Shown: positions 1-5,502 of the stretch, in pieces
Numbering within the stretch: the stretch's first letter is position 1
Layout of the letters: the number at the start of each line of letters is the position of its first letter
Source: Aalborgiella sp031422495
GTDB lineage: Bacteria; Pseudomonadota; Gammaproteobacteria; Burkholderiales; Burkholderiaceae_C
Assembly (NCBI GenBank): GCA_031422495.1
Contig: JANPLX010000235.1
Span: 1 to 18,662 of the forward strand
Direction: 5' to 3'
Length of the DNA stretch: 18,662 nt
Notes under the pieces: model-generated
What the model was told of the DNA's origin: nothing
Databases searched by the model: none
What the model saw: the letters and a program-made list of their open reading frames with translations, nothing else
Position numbers and translations under genes: made by a program

Positions 1-141
1 AGTTTGACGATTTTGGGCTACTTTTTTGGCAATATTCCGATGGTGAAGCAGCATTTAGACAAAGTGATTTACGCGATGATCATTATTCCGGGACTGTTTG
101 TGTTCTGGGGTGCTTGGAAAGCTAGAAAAGCTAGCCAGTAA
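1..141 (+). CDS. DedA family membrane protein, C-terminal end (partial)
   Basis: Only the last 46 codons are inside the window; reading frame 1 is open from base 1 to the TAA at 139-141. The residues GYFFGNIPMVKQHLDKV followed by a hydrophobic helix (YAMIIIPGLFVFWGAW) and a short basic tail match the C-terminal end of DedA/YqjA-type inner-membrane proteins, where a GxxxGxIPxVxxH segment precedes the last transmembrane helix. DedA proteins are inner-membrane proteins linked to envelope integrity and lipid-carrier or proton-coupled transport. The rest of the gene lies upstream of the window, so completeness cannot be judged. The family call is from pattern memory and is moderately firm. Confidence 0.7.
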   Translation, partial: SLTILGYFFGNIPMVKQHLDKVIYAMIIIPGLFVFWGAWKARKASQ

Positions 142-196
142 AGCTGAACCTGAATCATCATTGCTAAAGTTTAGAAGCGTTTAGAAAGTTTTTTTA

Positions 197-637
197 ATGA
201 CATCAACGAAGCCCACACGAGCAGAGATCACCGCATTTCTAAAAACCGAATTTCCACAGTCTAAATGCAGCGTTGATGCGGTAGGCGACAAGTCTGCCAC
301 CATTCGCCACAATATCGGAGAAGCCGAGCTGCGCCCCGGCGGCACAGTTTCTGGCCCAGTGATGATGTATGTCGCCGATGTGGCGCTTTACGTGGCCATA
401 CTGGGCGAAATAGGCATTGTGCCGCTGACGGTGACGACTAGTTTGAACATCAACTTCCTACGCAAACCAGCGGCTAACAAAGCCATCATCGGCAAATGTA
501 AACTCGTCAAAGTAGGGCGAAGTTTGGCGATCGGCGAGGTGTCAATTTACTCAGAAGGCGCGGAAGGTGCAGACGACATGGTGGCTCACGCGGTGGGGAC
601 GTATGCTATTCCTAGGAGTGCGCCAAAGCTTTCGTAG
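197..637 (+). CDS. PaaI-like hotdog-fold thioesterase
   Basis: A 146-residue protein of the PaaI/4HBT hotdog-fold acyl-CoA thioesterase type, which hydrolyses acyl-CoA or aryl-CoA thioesters in the cytoplasm. The family signature is the RPGGTVSGP loop (about 46-54) leading into the long central helix with Asp61 in VADVALY, at the position of the catalytic acid in PaaI. The strand TSLNINFLRKP (81-91) and the later GRSLAIGEVSIYS strand are also typical, and the length fits. The ATG at 197 is preceded by a T-run and no clear Shine-Dalgarno, but no better start is visible. It lies 55 bases after the DedA gene on the same strand, so it may be cotranscribed with it. The acyl substrate cannot be read from the sequence. 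Confidence 0.8.
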   Translation: MTSTKPTRAEITAFLKTEFPQSKCSVDAVGDKSATIRHNIGEAELRPGGTVSGPVMMYVADVALYVAILGEIGIVPLTVTTSLNINFLRKPAANKAIIGKCKLVKVGRSLAIGEVSIYSEGAEGADDMVAHAVGTYAIPRSAPKLS

Positions 638-731
638 TTTTCATAGCTAGGGTTGCGGTTACTAGCTTTTAGTGATTAAATTGGAACTTGTTGTTAAAAA
701 CGCACTCAAAAGTCACTTAAAACCCTTATTT

Positions 732-1040
732 ATGACTTTAAAGTTAAGCAGCATTCGAAGATTCATCATCCTACTTTCTGTAGTGTGGTTTGCTGGCTAT
801 GCGAGCGCGACGACCGTATGCGCGAATAGCTGCCCTGATTGCATGTCTGTCAGCCTCAACAGTTGTAGTGCGAGTTGCTCAGCCGTCACGGTGCCGTCGC
901 ATGGGGTGCTGAAAGTTAAATTACCCAGAGTGGCAGTTCAAAGCGATACGCTTCCCTTGAATTACCTCTCTGTCCAAATCGCGAATATTTGGAAACCACC
1001 CAAGCATGCCGTGCCTTCCTCATTTCAGTTAGTTGTTTAA
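732..1040 (+). CDS. small secreted cysteine-rich protein, unknown function
   Basis: From the ATG at 732 this encodes 102 residues with a clear Sec signal peptide: basic n-region ending in RR, hydrophobic core FIILLSVVWFAGY and likely cleavage after ASA (26). The mature part starts with a cysteine cluster: Cys30, 34, 37, 45 and 49, spaced CxxxCxxC, then CxxxC. A GTG at 672 would add 20 residues before the signal peptide and is less likely. The proline-rich end (IWKPPKHAVP) recalls small periplasmic metal-resistance proteins of the CzcI/DUF2946 sort, which also combine a signal peptide, a few Cys and a C-terminal PP motif. That resemblance is only architectural and the function is unknown. It lies 34 bases before another cysteine-rich secreted peptide, and the two are probably one transcription unit ended by the terminator at 1245. 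Confidence 0.55.
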   Translation: MTLKLSSIRRFIILLSVVWFAGYASATTVCANSCPDCMSVSLNSCSASCSAVTVPSHGVLKVKLPRVAVQSDTLPLNYLSVQIANIWKPPKHAVPSSFQLVV

Positions 1041-1074
1041 TTTATTCAAAATTTTATTTTTAAAAGGTATTTAT

Positions 1075-1212
1075 ATGAAAACCAAATCATTGAAGTTCTT
1101 TGCTGCTATCGCGGCATTTGTCGGCTCTTCTAGTGCTTTTGCGGCAGCGGCAGGCGCGTGCTGTATTGCTGGTGCCGCTTGCTGCATTGGCATATTGCCT
1201 TGCTGTATCTAA
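1075..1212 (+). CDS. secreted mini-peptide with three Cys-Cys pairs
   Basis: A short gene of 45 residues. A Shine-Dalgarno AAAAGG (1062-1067) sits 7 bases before the ATG at 1075, and the TAA is at 1210-1212. Residues 1-23 form a textbook Sec signal peptide (KTKSLK n-region, hydrophobic core, cleavage after AFA). The predicted mature peptide of 22 residues contains six cysteines arranged strictly as three adjacent pairs (29-30, 36-37, 43-44), separated by five small or hydrophobic residues each time, and no charged residue at all. It is followed 32 bases later by a strong terminator, which supports a real expressed gene. Metal binding, redox activity or being the precursor of a modified peptide are possible, but no family is recognised and no maturation enzyme is seen nearby. 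Confidence 0.6.
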   Translation: MKTKSLKFFAAIAAFVGSSSAFAAAAGACCIAGAACCIGILPCCI

Positions 1213-1244
1213 TGTGAATTTAACGCAGTAGTTAGTAAAGCTAA

Positions 1245-1278
1245 GGCTCAATCACCATTGGTGATTGAGCCTTTTTTT
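1245..1278 (+). terminator. rho-independent terminator after the Cys-peptide gene
   Basis: A perfect 12-base-pair stem (GGCTCAATCACC at 1245-1256 and its complement at 1260-1271) closes on a 3-base loop and is followed directly by seven T (1272-1278). Two further A-T pairs extend the base of the stem. It ends the + strand unit of the two small secreted proteins. On the minus strand the same hairpin lies about 40 bases past the amiC stop but lacks a T-run, so it may only weakly stop transcription from that side. Confidence 0.92.
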
Positions 1279-1311
1279 CGTCCCATCACAACTGACGACC
1301 AAAACTGACGA

Positions 1312-2793
1312 TTAAATCTGACGATTCCTAGCCAAGGGCGGATTCCGTGCAAAGTAGCGTTTGATGCCGCGCATCAAGGCGTCGGCCAACTGGTCTTGGT
1401 AGTCTTGGCTGCGCAGTTTTTCTTCTTCGTCGGGGTTGCTGATGAAGGCTGTTTCGATCAGTACGCTGGGGATGTCTGGGGCTTTTAATACGGCGAAACC
1501 AGCTTGTTCAACTTGGGCTTTGTGCAGCTTTCCAACACCACCGATTTCTTTGATCACAGCTCGGCCTAGGTGCAAGCTGTCGTTGATTTGCGCTGTGGTG
1601 CTCATGTCCAAAATCGCTTTGAGCACATTCACATCTTTGGCTTTGATGTTCACGCCGCCGACCGCATCAGCCGCATTTTCTTTGTTGGCAAGCCATTTGG
1701 CAGAGGCGCTGGTTGCACCCTTATCGCTGAGCGCAAACACGCTGGCACCTCGTGCTTCGGGGTTGGTGAAGGCGTCGGCGTGAATGCTGACGAACAAGTC
1801 CGCTTGAACTTTTTGTGCTTTTTTCACGCGGTCGTTCAAGGGCACAAAAAAATCGGCATCCCGCGTTAAAAATGCCCGCATGGGGTTGCCGCCGACCACG
1901 CTTTTGTTGATGCGGTCACGCAGTTTCAGGGCGACGCTCAGTACAACGTCTTTCTCACGCGTGCCAGCAGGGCCGATAGCCCCAGGGTCTTCACCACCAT
2001 GGCCCGGGTCGAGCGCGATGATGATGAGTCGATCTGTTTTACTGGGGGCTGATGCAGCAGCTGTTTTGGGCGGTTTGAGGTCTTTTATAATCTCTTTTAT
2101 GTGGTCTTTGATTGTCTCTTTTAGGCTCTCTTTTGGGGAGTCAATTTGAGCTGTAGCCGTCGTATTATTTGCTTGAGGTGCTATGTTAGTAATAGCAGTT
2201 TTGCTGTTCTTTTTGGCAATCAAATCGCCTAATGGATCTTCCGCTGCTATACCTGCAGTCGTGGCCTTGTTTGCCTCAAACTTTTGGGTTGACTCTTTCA
2301 TGCGCTCGTTGATCAAGGCTTCTAACGGGTCAACCTGCGTGGCTGGGTACAAATCCAATACCAAGCGGTGTGCATAGGCCGCGACAGGCTGTAGCGTAAA
2401 CACTTGCGGCAGAGCGGCTTGCTTCAAATCTAATACCAAACGGACGATATTGGGAGTACCAGAGGCGGTTGAGGGTTGACCAGAGGCGGTTGAATATTGC
2501 CCAACGCGGATGCCGCTGATGAACGGATCATCCGCTTTCACCTTAGCCACCAGTTCGCGCAGAGCAGGGTTCAATTCCAAGCCCTCAATATCAACCGCCA
2601 AACGCGGCGGCTCTTTGATAAAGGTTTGCTTGGTTTTGAGGGCGACATCGCTCTCAATGGTGATGCGGGTGTAATCCGCCGCAGGCCACACACGCACCGC
2701 CACAATTCCTGCGCCTTTGGCGATTTGGTGGCTGCCTAATAGCAGCACCAAAGCGCCGTCAGCGGTGAGTTTTAAAAGCGAACGGCGTTTCAT
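1312..2793 (-). CDS. amiC: N-acetylmuramoyl-L-alanine amidase, AMIN + Amidase_3
   Basis: A 493-residue periplasmic zinc amidase that cleaves the amide bond between MurNAc and the peptide stem at the division septum. The N-terminus MKRRSLLKLT plus a hydrophobic stretch resembles a Tat signal, as in E. coli AmiC. An AMIN domain (about 30-148) is followed by a long low-complexity linker (about 152-253) and the catalytic domain. Zinc ligands and catalytic residues are all visible: His265 in DPGHGG, Glu280 in TREKDV, His338 in SIHAD and Glu447 in LIETAFISN. The ATG at 2793 was preferred to one at 2874 because it sits 10 bases after the tsaE stop and starts right at the signal peptide. The tsaE-amidase order is conserved in many proteobacteria (tsaE-amiB in E. 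coli). The linker carries two tandem repeats and one copy of the 44-base dispersed repeat, so it looks like a site of ongoing length change. Confidence 0.93.
   Translation of the reverse strand: MKRRSLLKLTADGALVLLLGSHQIAKGAGIVAVRVWPAADYTRITIESDVALKTKQTFIKEPPRLAVDIEGLELNPALRELVAKVKADDPFISGIRVGQYSTASGQPSTASGTPNIVRLVLDLKQAALPQVFTLQPVAAYAHRLVLDLYPATQVDPLEALINERMKESTQKFEANKATTAGIAAEDPLGDLIAKKNSKTAITNIAPQANNTTATAQIDSPKESLKETIKDHIKEIIKDLKPPKTAAASAPSKTDRLIIIALDPGHGGEDPGAIGPAGTREKDVVLSVALKLRDRINKSVVGGNPMRAFLTRDADFFVPLNDRVKKAQKVQADLFVSIHADAFTNPEARGASVFALSDKGATSASAKWLANKENAADAVGGVNIKAKDVNVLKAILDMSTTAQINDSLHLGRAVIKEIGGVGKLHKAQVEQAGFAVLKAPDIPSVLIETAFISNPDEEEKLRSQDYQDQLADALMRGIKRYFARNPPLARNRQI
2074..2133 (-). 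repeat. 12-base tandem repeat in the amiC linker (K-E/D-x-I units)
   Basis: On the minus strand five imperfect 12-base units each begin AAAGA(G/C), encoding KESL, KETI, KDHI, KEII and KDLK (residues 221-240 of AmiC). The lysine of every unit is in register. The result is a charged segment of about 20 residues, likely helical, in an otherwise Ala/Thr/Asn-rich linker. Unit number probably varies between strains. Confidence 0.75.
2153..2196 (-). repeat. 44-base dispersed repeat, copy in amiC (in frame)
   Basis: Read on the minus strand, it starts GCTATT at 2196, has the partner CATAGC 17 bases in, and ends CGACGGCTAC at 2153. By hand it matches the intergenic copy at 17836-17879 at 33 of 44 positions without gaps. 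It is translated in the same frame as the other two coding copies, as AITNIAPQANNTTAT (AmiC residues 200-214), and lies in the disordered linker between the AMIN and amidase domains. Confidence 0.65.
2458..2493 (-). repeat. 21-base tandem duplication in the AMIN region of amiC
   Basis: The 15-base string ACCAGAGGCGGTTGA occurs at 2458-2472 and again at 2479-2493 on the + strand, a period of 21 bases or 7 codons. On the coding strand it gives two TASG-containing units side by side (QPSTASG / TPN region). It lengthens a surface loop of the AMIN domain without shifting the frame and looks recent, because the two 15-base cores are identical. Confidence 0.7.
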
Positions 2794-2803
2794 GGTGGTC
2801 GTT

Positions 2804-3331
2804 TCATTGCAGTTTAGATAGCAATTGCTGACCCGTAGGGGTTTGTGCTGTGACGGTAATGATTCTAGATTCATCCATATTAGCTACTATTATCATAGCA
2901 ATATCGGAAACAGGTAATCTGGCTGCGGCTTTTTCAGGCCATTCTGCGAGTTTGATACCTTTGCTTGCAAAAATGTCCCTAAATCCCGCTTCTACCCACT
3001 CTAGTGGGTCGTTGAAGCGGTAAAAGTCGAAATGCCACAAATTCAGCGGCTGATACAAAGCGTTTTTAATGTCGTCGTACGCTTCCACAATCGCATAAGT
3101 GGGGCTTTTGATGCGCCCTGTGACGCCCATGGCCTGCAGCACATGCCGCACAAACGTGGTTTTACCAGCGCCTAAATCGCCATGCAGCTCGATAAACAGG
3201 CTGTCCTCAGGCGTTAGGGTTGATAATTGATGCGCTAAGCACCCAGCAAATAGTTGGGTGTCATTTTCGGTCTGCCAATGCAGGGATAGTTCGGTCAATG
3301 TAGTCAATTCGGTCAATTTCGGCAATTTCAA
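2804..3331 (-). CDS. tsaE: tRNA t6A biosynthesis ATPase TsaE
   Basis: A 175-residue P-loop ATPase that works with TsaB, TsaC and TsaD to make N6-threonylcarbamoyl-adenosine at position 37 of ANN-decoding tRNAs, in the cytoplasm. The Walker A motif GDLGAGKT spans 51-58, the conserved SPTYA is at 76-80, HFDFYR at 100-105 and LAEWPEKA at 128-135, all in the family order. No ATG exists upstream of the P-loop in this frame and a stop codon precedes 3331, so the gene must use a TTG or another rare start. The most upstream TTG (3331) gives a slightly long N-terminus compared with E. coli TsaE, containing a repeated LTE motif, and a TTG further in could be the true start. It is followed by amiC after 10 bases, probably as an operon, and is divergent from queG. 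Confidence 0.93.
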   Translation of the reverse strand: MKLPKLTELTTLTELSLHWQTENDTQLFAGCLAHQLSTLTPEDSLFIELHGDLGAGKTTFVRHVLQAMGVTGRIKSPTYAIVEAYDDIKNALYQPLNLWHFDFYRFNDPLEWVEAGFRDIFASKGIKLAEWPEKAAARLPVSDIAMIIVANMDESRIITVTAQTPTGQQLLSKLQ

Positions 3332-3338
3332 TCAAGCC

Positions 3339-4466
3339 ATGTTAGAAGATAAATTAGACGTTAAATTAGACGACAAATTAGAAGCTGAGGAATTACTCAG
3401 TCAGATTCAAACTTGGGCGCTAGAACTGGGATTTTCTCAGATTGGCGCGACTGGGGTTGATTTGTCTGCTGCAGAGCCCGGTTTGCTGTCGTGGCTAGCC
3501 AACGGTTTTCATGGTGATATGGCGTATATGGCCGCGCATGGGTTGAAACGGGCGCGACCGGCAGAGTTGGTGCCAGGCACGGTGAGTGTGCTGACTGCCC
3601 GCATGGACTACTTGCCCAGATCAACATCAAACGATTGGACAGACCTTGAATTGCAACGCTTAAATCGTCCTAACGAAGCGATAGTTTCAGTCTATGCCAG
3701 AGGGCGCGATTACCACAAGGTGCTGCGCGCGCGGCTGCAAAAACTAAGTGAGCGCATTGCCGAGCAGATTTCGCCGCTCGGCTACCGCGTCTTCACCGAT
3801 TCCGCCCCGGTGCTAGAAGCAGAGCTCGCCAGCCGCAGCGGACAAGGTTGGCGTGGCAAGCACACGCTGGTGTTGAACCGCGAAGCAGGATCCATGTTTT
3901 TTTTAGGCGAAATCTATTTAGACATTGCCTTGCCGCACAGCGAGCCCGTGACGGCACATTGCGGCAGTTGCAGCGCCTGCATCGACATTTGCCCCACACA
4001 AGCCATCATTGCGCCACACAAGTTGGATGCTAGGCGCTGCATTTCGTATTTGACGATAGAGCATGCTGGCTCAATTCCACTAGAGCTGCGTCCATTAATC
4101 GGCAACCGCATCTATGGTTGTGATGATTGCCAGCTGATTTGCCCGTGGAATAAGTTTGCACAGCGTTCTGCCTTGCCTGATTTTGACGAACGCGCGGGTT
4201 TGAGCGGGCAACAACTCGGCACCTTGTTTGCTTGGACTGAGGATGATTTTTTGAAGTTGACCGAAGGCAGCCCGATACGCCGCATTGGGCATGAACGCTG
4301 GCTACGAAATATTGCTGTGGCGCTTGGGAATGCGAGGCGCGTTGCTGCGCAGACTGATTTAACTGCGGTGGATGCAACGCTGCAAACCAGAACCCATCAT
4401 CCCAGTGAACTGGTGAGAGAGCACGTCATGTGGGCGCTCAACCAAACAGGGCAAACTTTCAGTTGA
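3339..4466 (+). CDS. queG: epoxyqueuosine reductase
   Basis: A 375-residue cytoplasmic enzyme that reduces epoxyqueuosine to queuosine at the wobble position 34 of GUN-anticodon tRNAs, using cobalamin and two [4Fe-4S] clusters. The first cluster motif CGSCSACIDICP has Cys208, 211, 214 and 218. Cys234 and the second motif CDDCQLICP (Cys261, 264, 268) follow, as in bacterial ferredoxin-like iron-sulfur domains. The TDSAPVLEAELA segment carries the conserved acid, Asp154. Length agrees with E. coli QueG (379). The ATG at 3339 is taken as start because further upstream the frame only runs antisense through tsaE and gives no family-like residues. In E. coli queG is likewise divergent from the nnr-tsaE-amiB cluster. 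The 3' end overlaps the convergent AEC gene by 8 bases. Residues 4-15 are encoded by a tandem 12-base repeat. Confidence 0.95.
   Translation: MLEDKLDVKLDDKLEAEELLSQIQTWALELGFSQIGATGVDLSAAEPGLLSWLANGFHGDMAYMAAHGLKRARPAELVPGTVSVLTARMDYLPRSTSNDWTDLELQRLNRPNEAIVSVYARGRDYHKVLRARLQKLSERIAEQISPLGYRVFTDSAPVLEAELASRSGQGWRGKHTLVLNREAGSMFFLGEIYLDIALPHSEPVTAHCGSCSACIDICPTQAIIAPHKLDARRCISYLTIEHAGSIPLELRPLIGNRIYGCDDCQLICPWNKFAQRSALPDFDERAGLSGQQLGTLFAWTEDDFLKLTEGSPIRRIGHERWLRNIAVALGNARRVAAQTDLTAVDATLQTRTHHPSELVREHVMWALNQTGQTFS
3348..3383 (+). repeat. 12-base tandem repeat at the queG 5' end
   Basis: Three consecutive 12-base units of the form G-A/T-T/C-AAATTAGA-C/A encode DKLD, VKLD and DKLE, residues 4-15 of QueG. 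The AAATTAGA core is identical in all three. The units lie just outside the conserved part of the protein, so length changes here would be tolerated. Confidence 0.75.
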
Positions 4467-5364
4467 TTAAAGACAAGGCAAACGGCAAACTCAACATGCC
4501 AAGCAAGGTCGATAAAGTCACCAAACCCGCTACATAACCGCCATCAAACCCCATACGCGCAGCTAATACATAAGCACTGGGCGCAGTGGGCAACGCAGAA
4601 AACATAAGCAACACCGTCGTTTGTACGGGTGATAATTTAAGCAGCAGAGACAAACCAAACGCAATGCACGGTGCGATGGCGTGGCGAATCGTCAAAACGG
4701 TGATTGCTAACGTTTTCGCACGGTGCAACGCGGTTAATTGCATGCCTGCGCCGGCAGACATCAAACCCAGCGGAATGGATGCGCCGCCGATGCGGTTGAC
4801 CGTAGGTGACAGCCAATCTGGAATCGCGAAGCCCAGCACATTGGCCAGCAAACCAGAGGCCGTAGCAATGATGAAGGGATTGCGCAGCAGCTCACCAGCG
4901 AATCCTTTTTGGCTGTGCCGCGCCATGGGCCACACGGCAGCCGTGTTTAAAAGCGGCACGCAGATACCGATCAAAACAGATATCAACAGCAAACCGGGCG
5001 CGCCCGCCAGCCGTTCAGCCATAGCTAAGCCGATGAACGAGTTAAACCTAAACGCAATCTGCGCACTGGCGGCGTGGTCACGTTTGCTAAAGTGGTTTTT
5101 CAAGCCCGGCACAAACGGTAAAACGTAAGCTAAAGCTACCGTAGAAACCGCCAATAAAAAACCTGCTGCTATGAAGTTTGAGACAGCGCCCAAGTTGAGT
5201 GGGCTTTTCACAATCGAATAAAACAACAAAACCGGAAACAAGAAGTAAAACACCAGCTTCTCGACTTGAGACCACACGCTACGGTCTAGGGCGGTGAAGC
5301 GGCAGAGCAGGTAGCCGATCAAAATCAAGGCGAAATCGGGGATGAGGAGTTGGGCGTAGTTCAA
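4459..5364 (-). CDS. AEC family auxin efflux / organic anion carrier
   Basis: A very hydrophobic protein of 301 residues from a TTG at 5364, with about ten predicted membrane segments in two halves, as in the AEC (auxin efflux carrier / malonate MdcF-like) permeases of the inner membrane. Family features include LIPDFALILIGYLLCR at the start, VFYFLFPVLLFYSIV for the second helix, RFNSFIGLA in the middle, and the C-terminal LMFSALPTAPSAYVLAARMG, a well-conserved AEC signature. The open frame reaches an ATG at 5439, which would add 25 non-family residues. The TTG gives the usual N-terminus and has GAG about 7 bases upstream, but the choice is uncertain. It is divergent from the Bug receptor gene and convergent with queG. 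The substrate is unknown, probably a small carboxylate. Confidence 0.85.
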   Translation of the reverse strand: MNYAQLLIPDFALILIGYLLCRFTALDRSVWSQVEKLVFYFLFPVLLFYSIVKSPLNLGAVSNFIAAGFLLAVSTVALAYVLPFVPGLKNHFSKRDHAASAQIAFRFNSFIGLAMAERLAGAPGLLLISVLIGICVPLLNTAAVWPMARHSQKGFAGELLRNPFIIATASGLLANVLGFAIPDWLSPTVNRIGGASIPLGLMSAGAGMQLTALHRAKTLAITVLTIRHAIAPCIAFGLSLLLKLSPVQTTVLLMFSALPTAPSAYVLAARMGFDGGYVAGLVTLSTLLGMLSLPFALSLIN

Positions 5365-5445
5365 AGGAAAAGTCTCAGCAGCTAAACAAACATCAAAAAA
5401 ACATCGAATTAGGGGTTTACCATTATGTAGTATCCCCATCGGTGG

Positions 5446-5461
5446 TTTGAAACGTTTGCAT
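5446..5461 (+). promoter_or_regulatory. possible LacI-type operator between AEC and Bug genes
   Basis: The string TTTGAAACGTTTGCAT contains the perfect 8-base palindrome AAACGTTT (5450-5457) with a central CG, which matches the general shape of LacI/GalR-family operators (GAAACGTTTC) at 9 of 10 central positions. It sits about 45 bases before the Bug start and in the leader of the AEC gene. A weak TTGCAT ... TATTTT promoter for the Bug gene overlaps it. No LacI-family gene is in the window, so this is a guess from shape alone. Confidence 0.25.
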
Positions 5462-5502
5462 TATCATCGAGTAAGTTTATTTTCGTAAGTTAAAGGAATT
5501 TC

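Noticed and set aside
672..731. GTG start at 672 for the small Cys-rich protein.
   Set aside because: It would place about 20 polar and basic residues before a complete signal peptide that begins naturally at the ATG at 732.
1436..1783. Open frames of 99-115 codons on the strand opposite amiC.
   Set aside because: They are shadows of a strongly supported gene, with no family features and no ribosome sites.
2856..2899. Possible sixth copy of the 44-base repeat inside tsaE: the left half GCTAT ... TAGC has the right 17-base length on the minus strand.
   Set aside because: The right 27 bases match the family at only about 8 positions, and the encoded residues align without insertion to a normal TsaE strand, so the arms are probably chance.
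4586..5128. A 180-codon open frame opposite the AEC gene.
   Set aside because: The AEC gene has clear family motifs; the opposite frame has low-complexity composition typical of antisense reading of membrane proteins.
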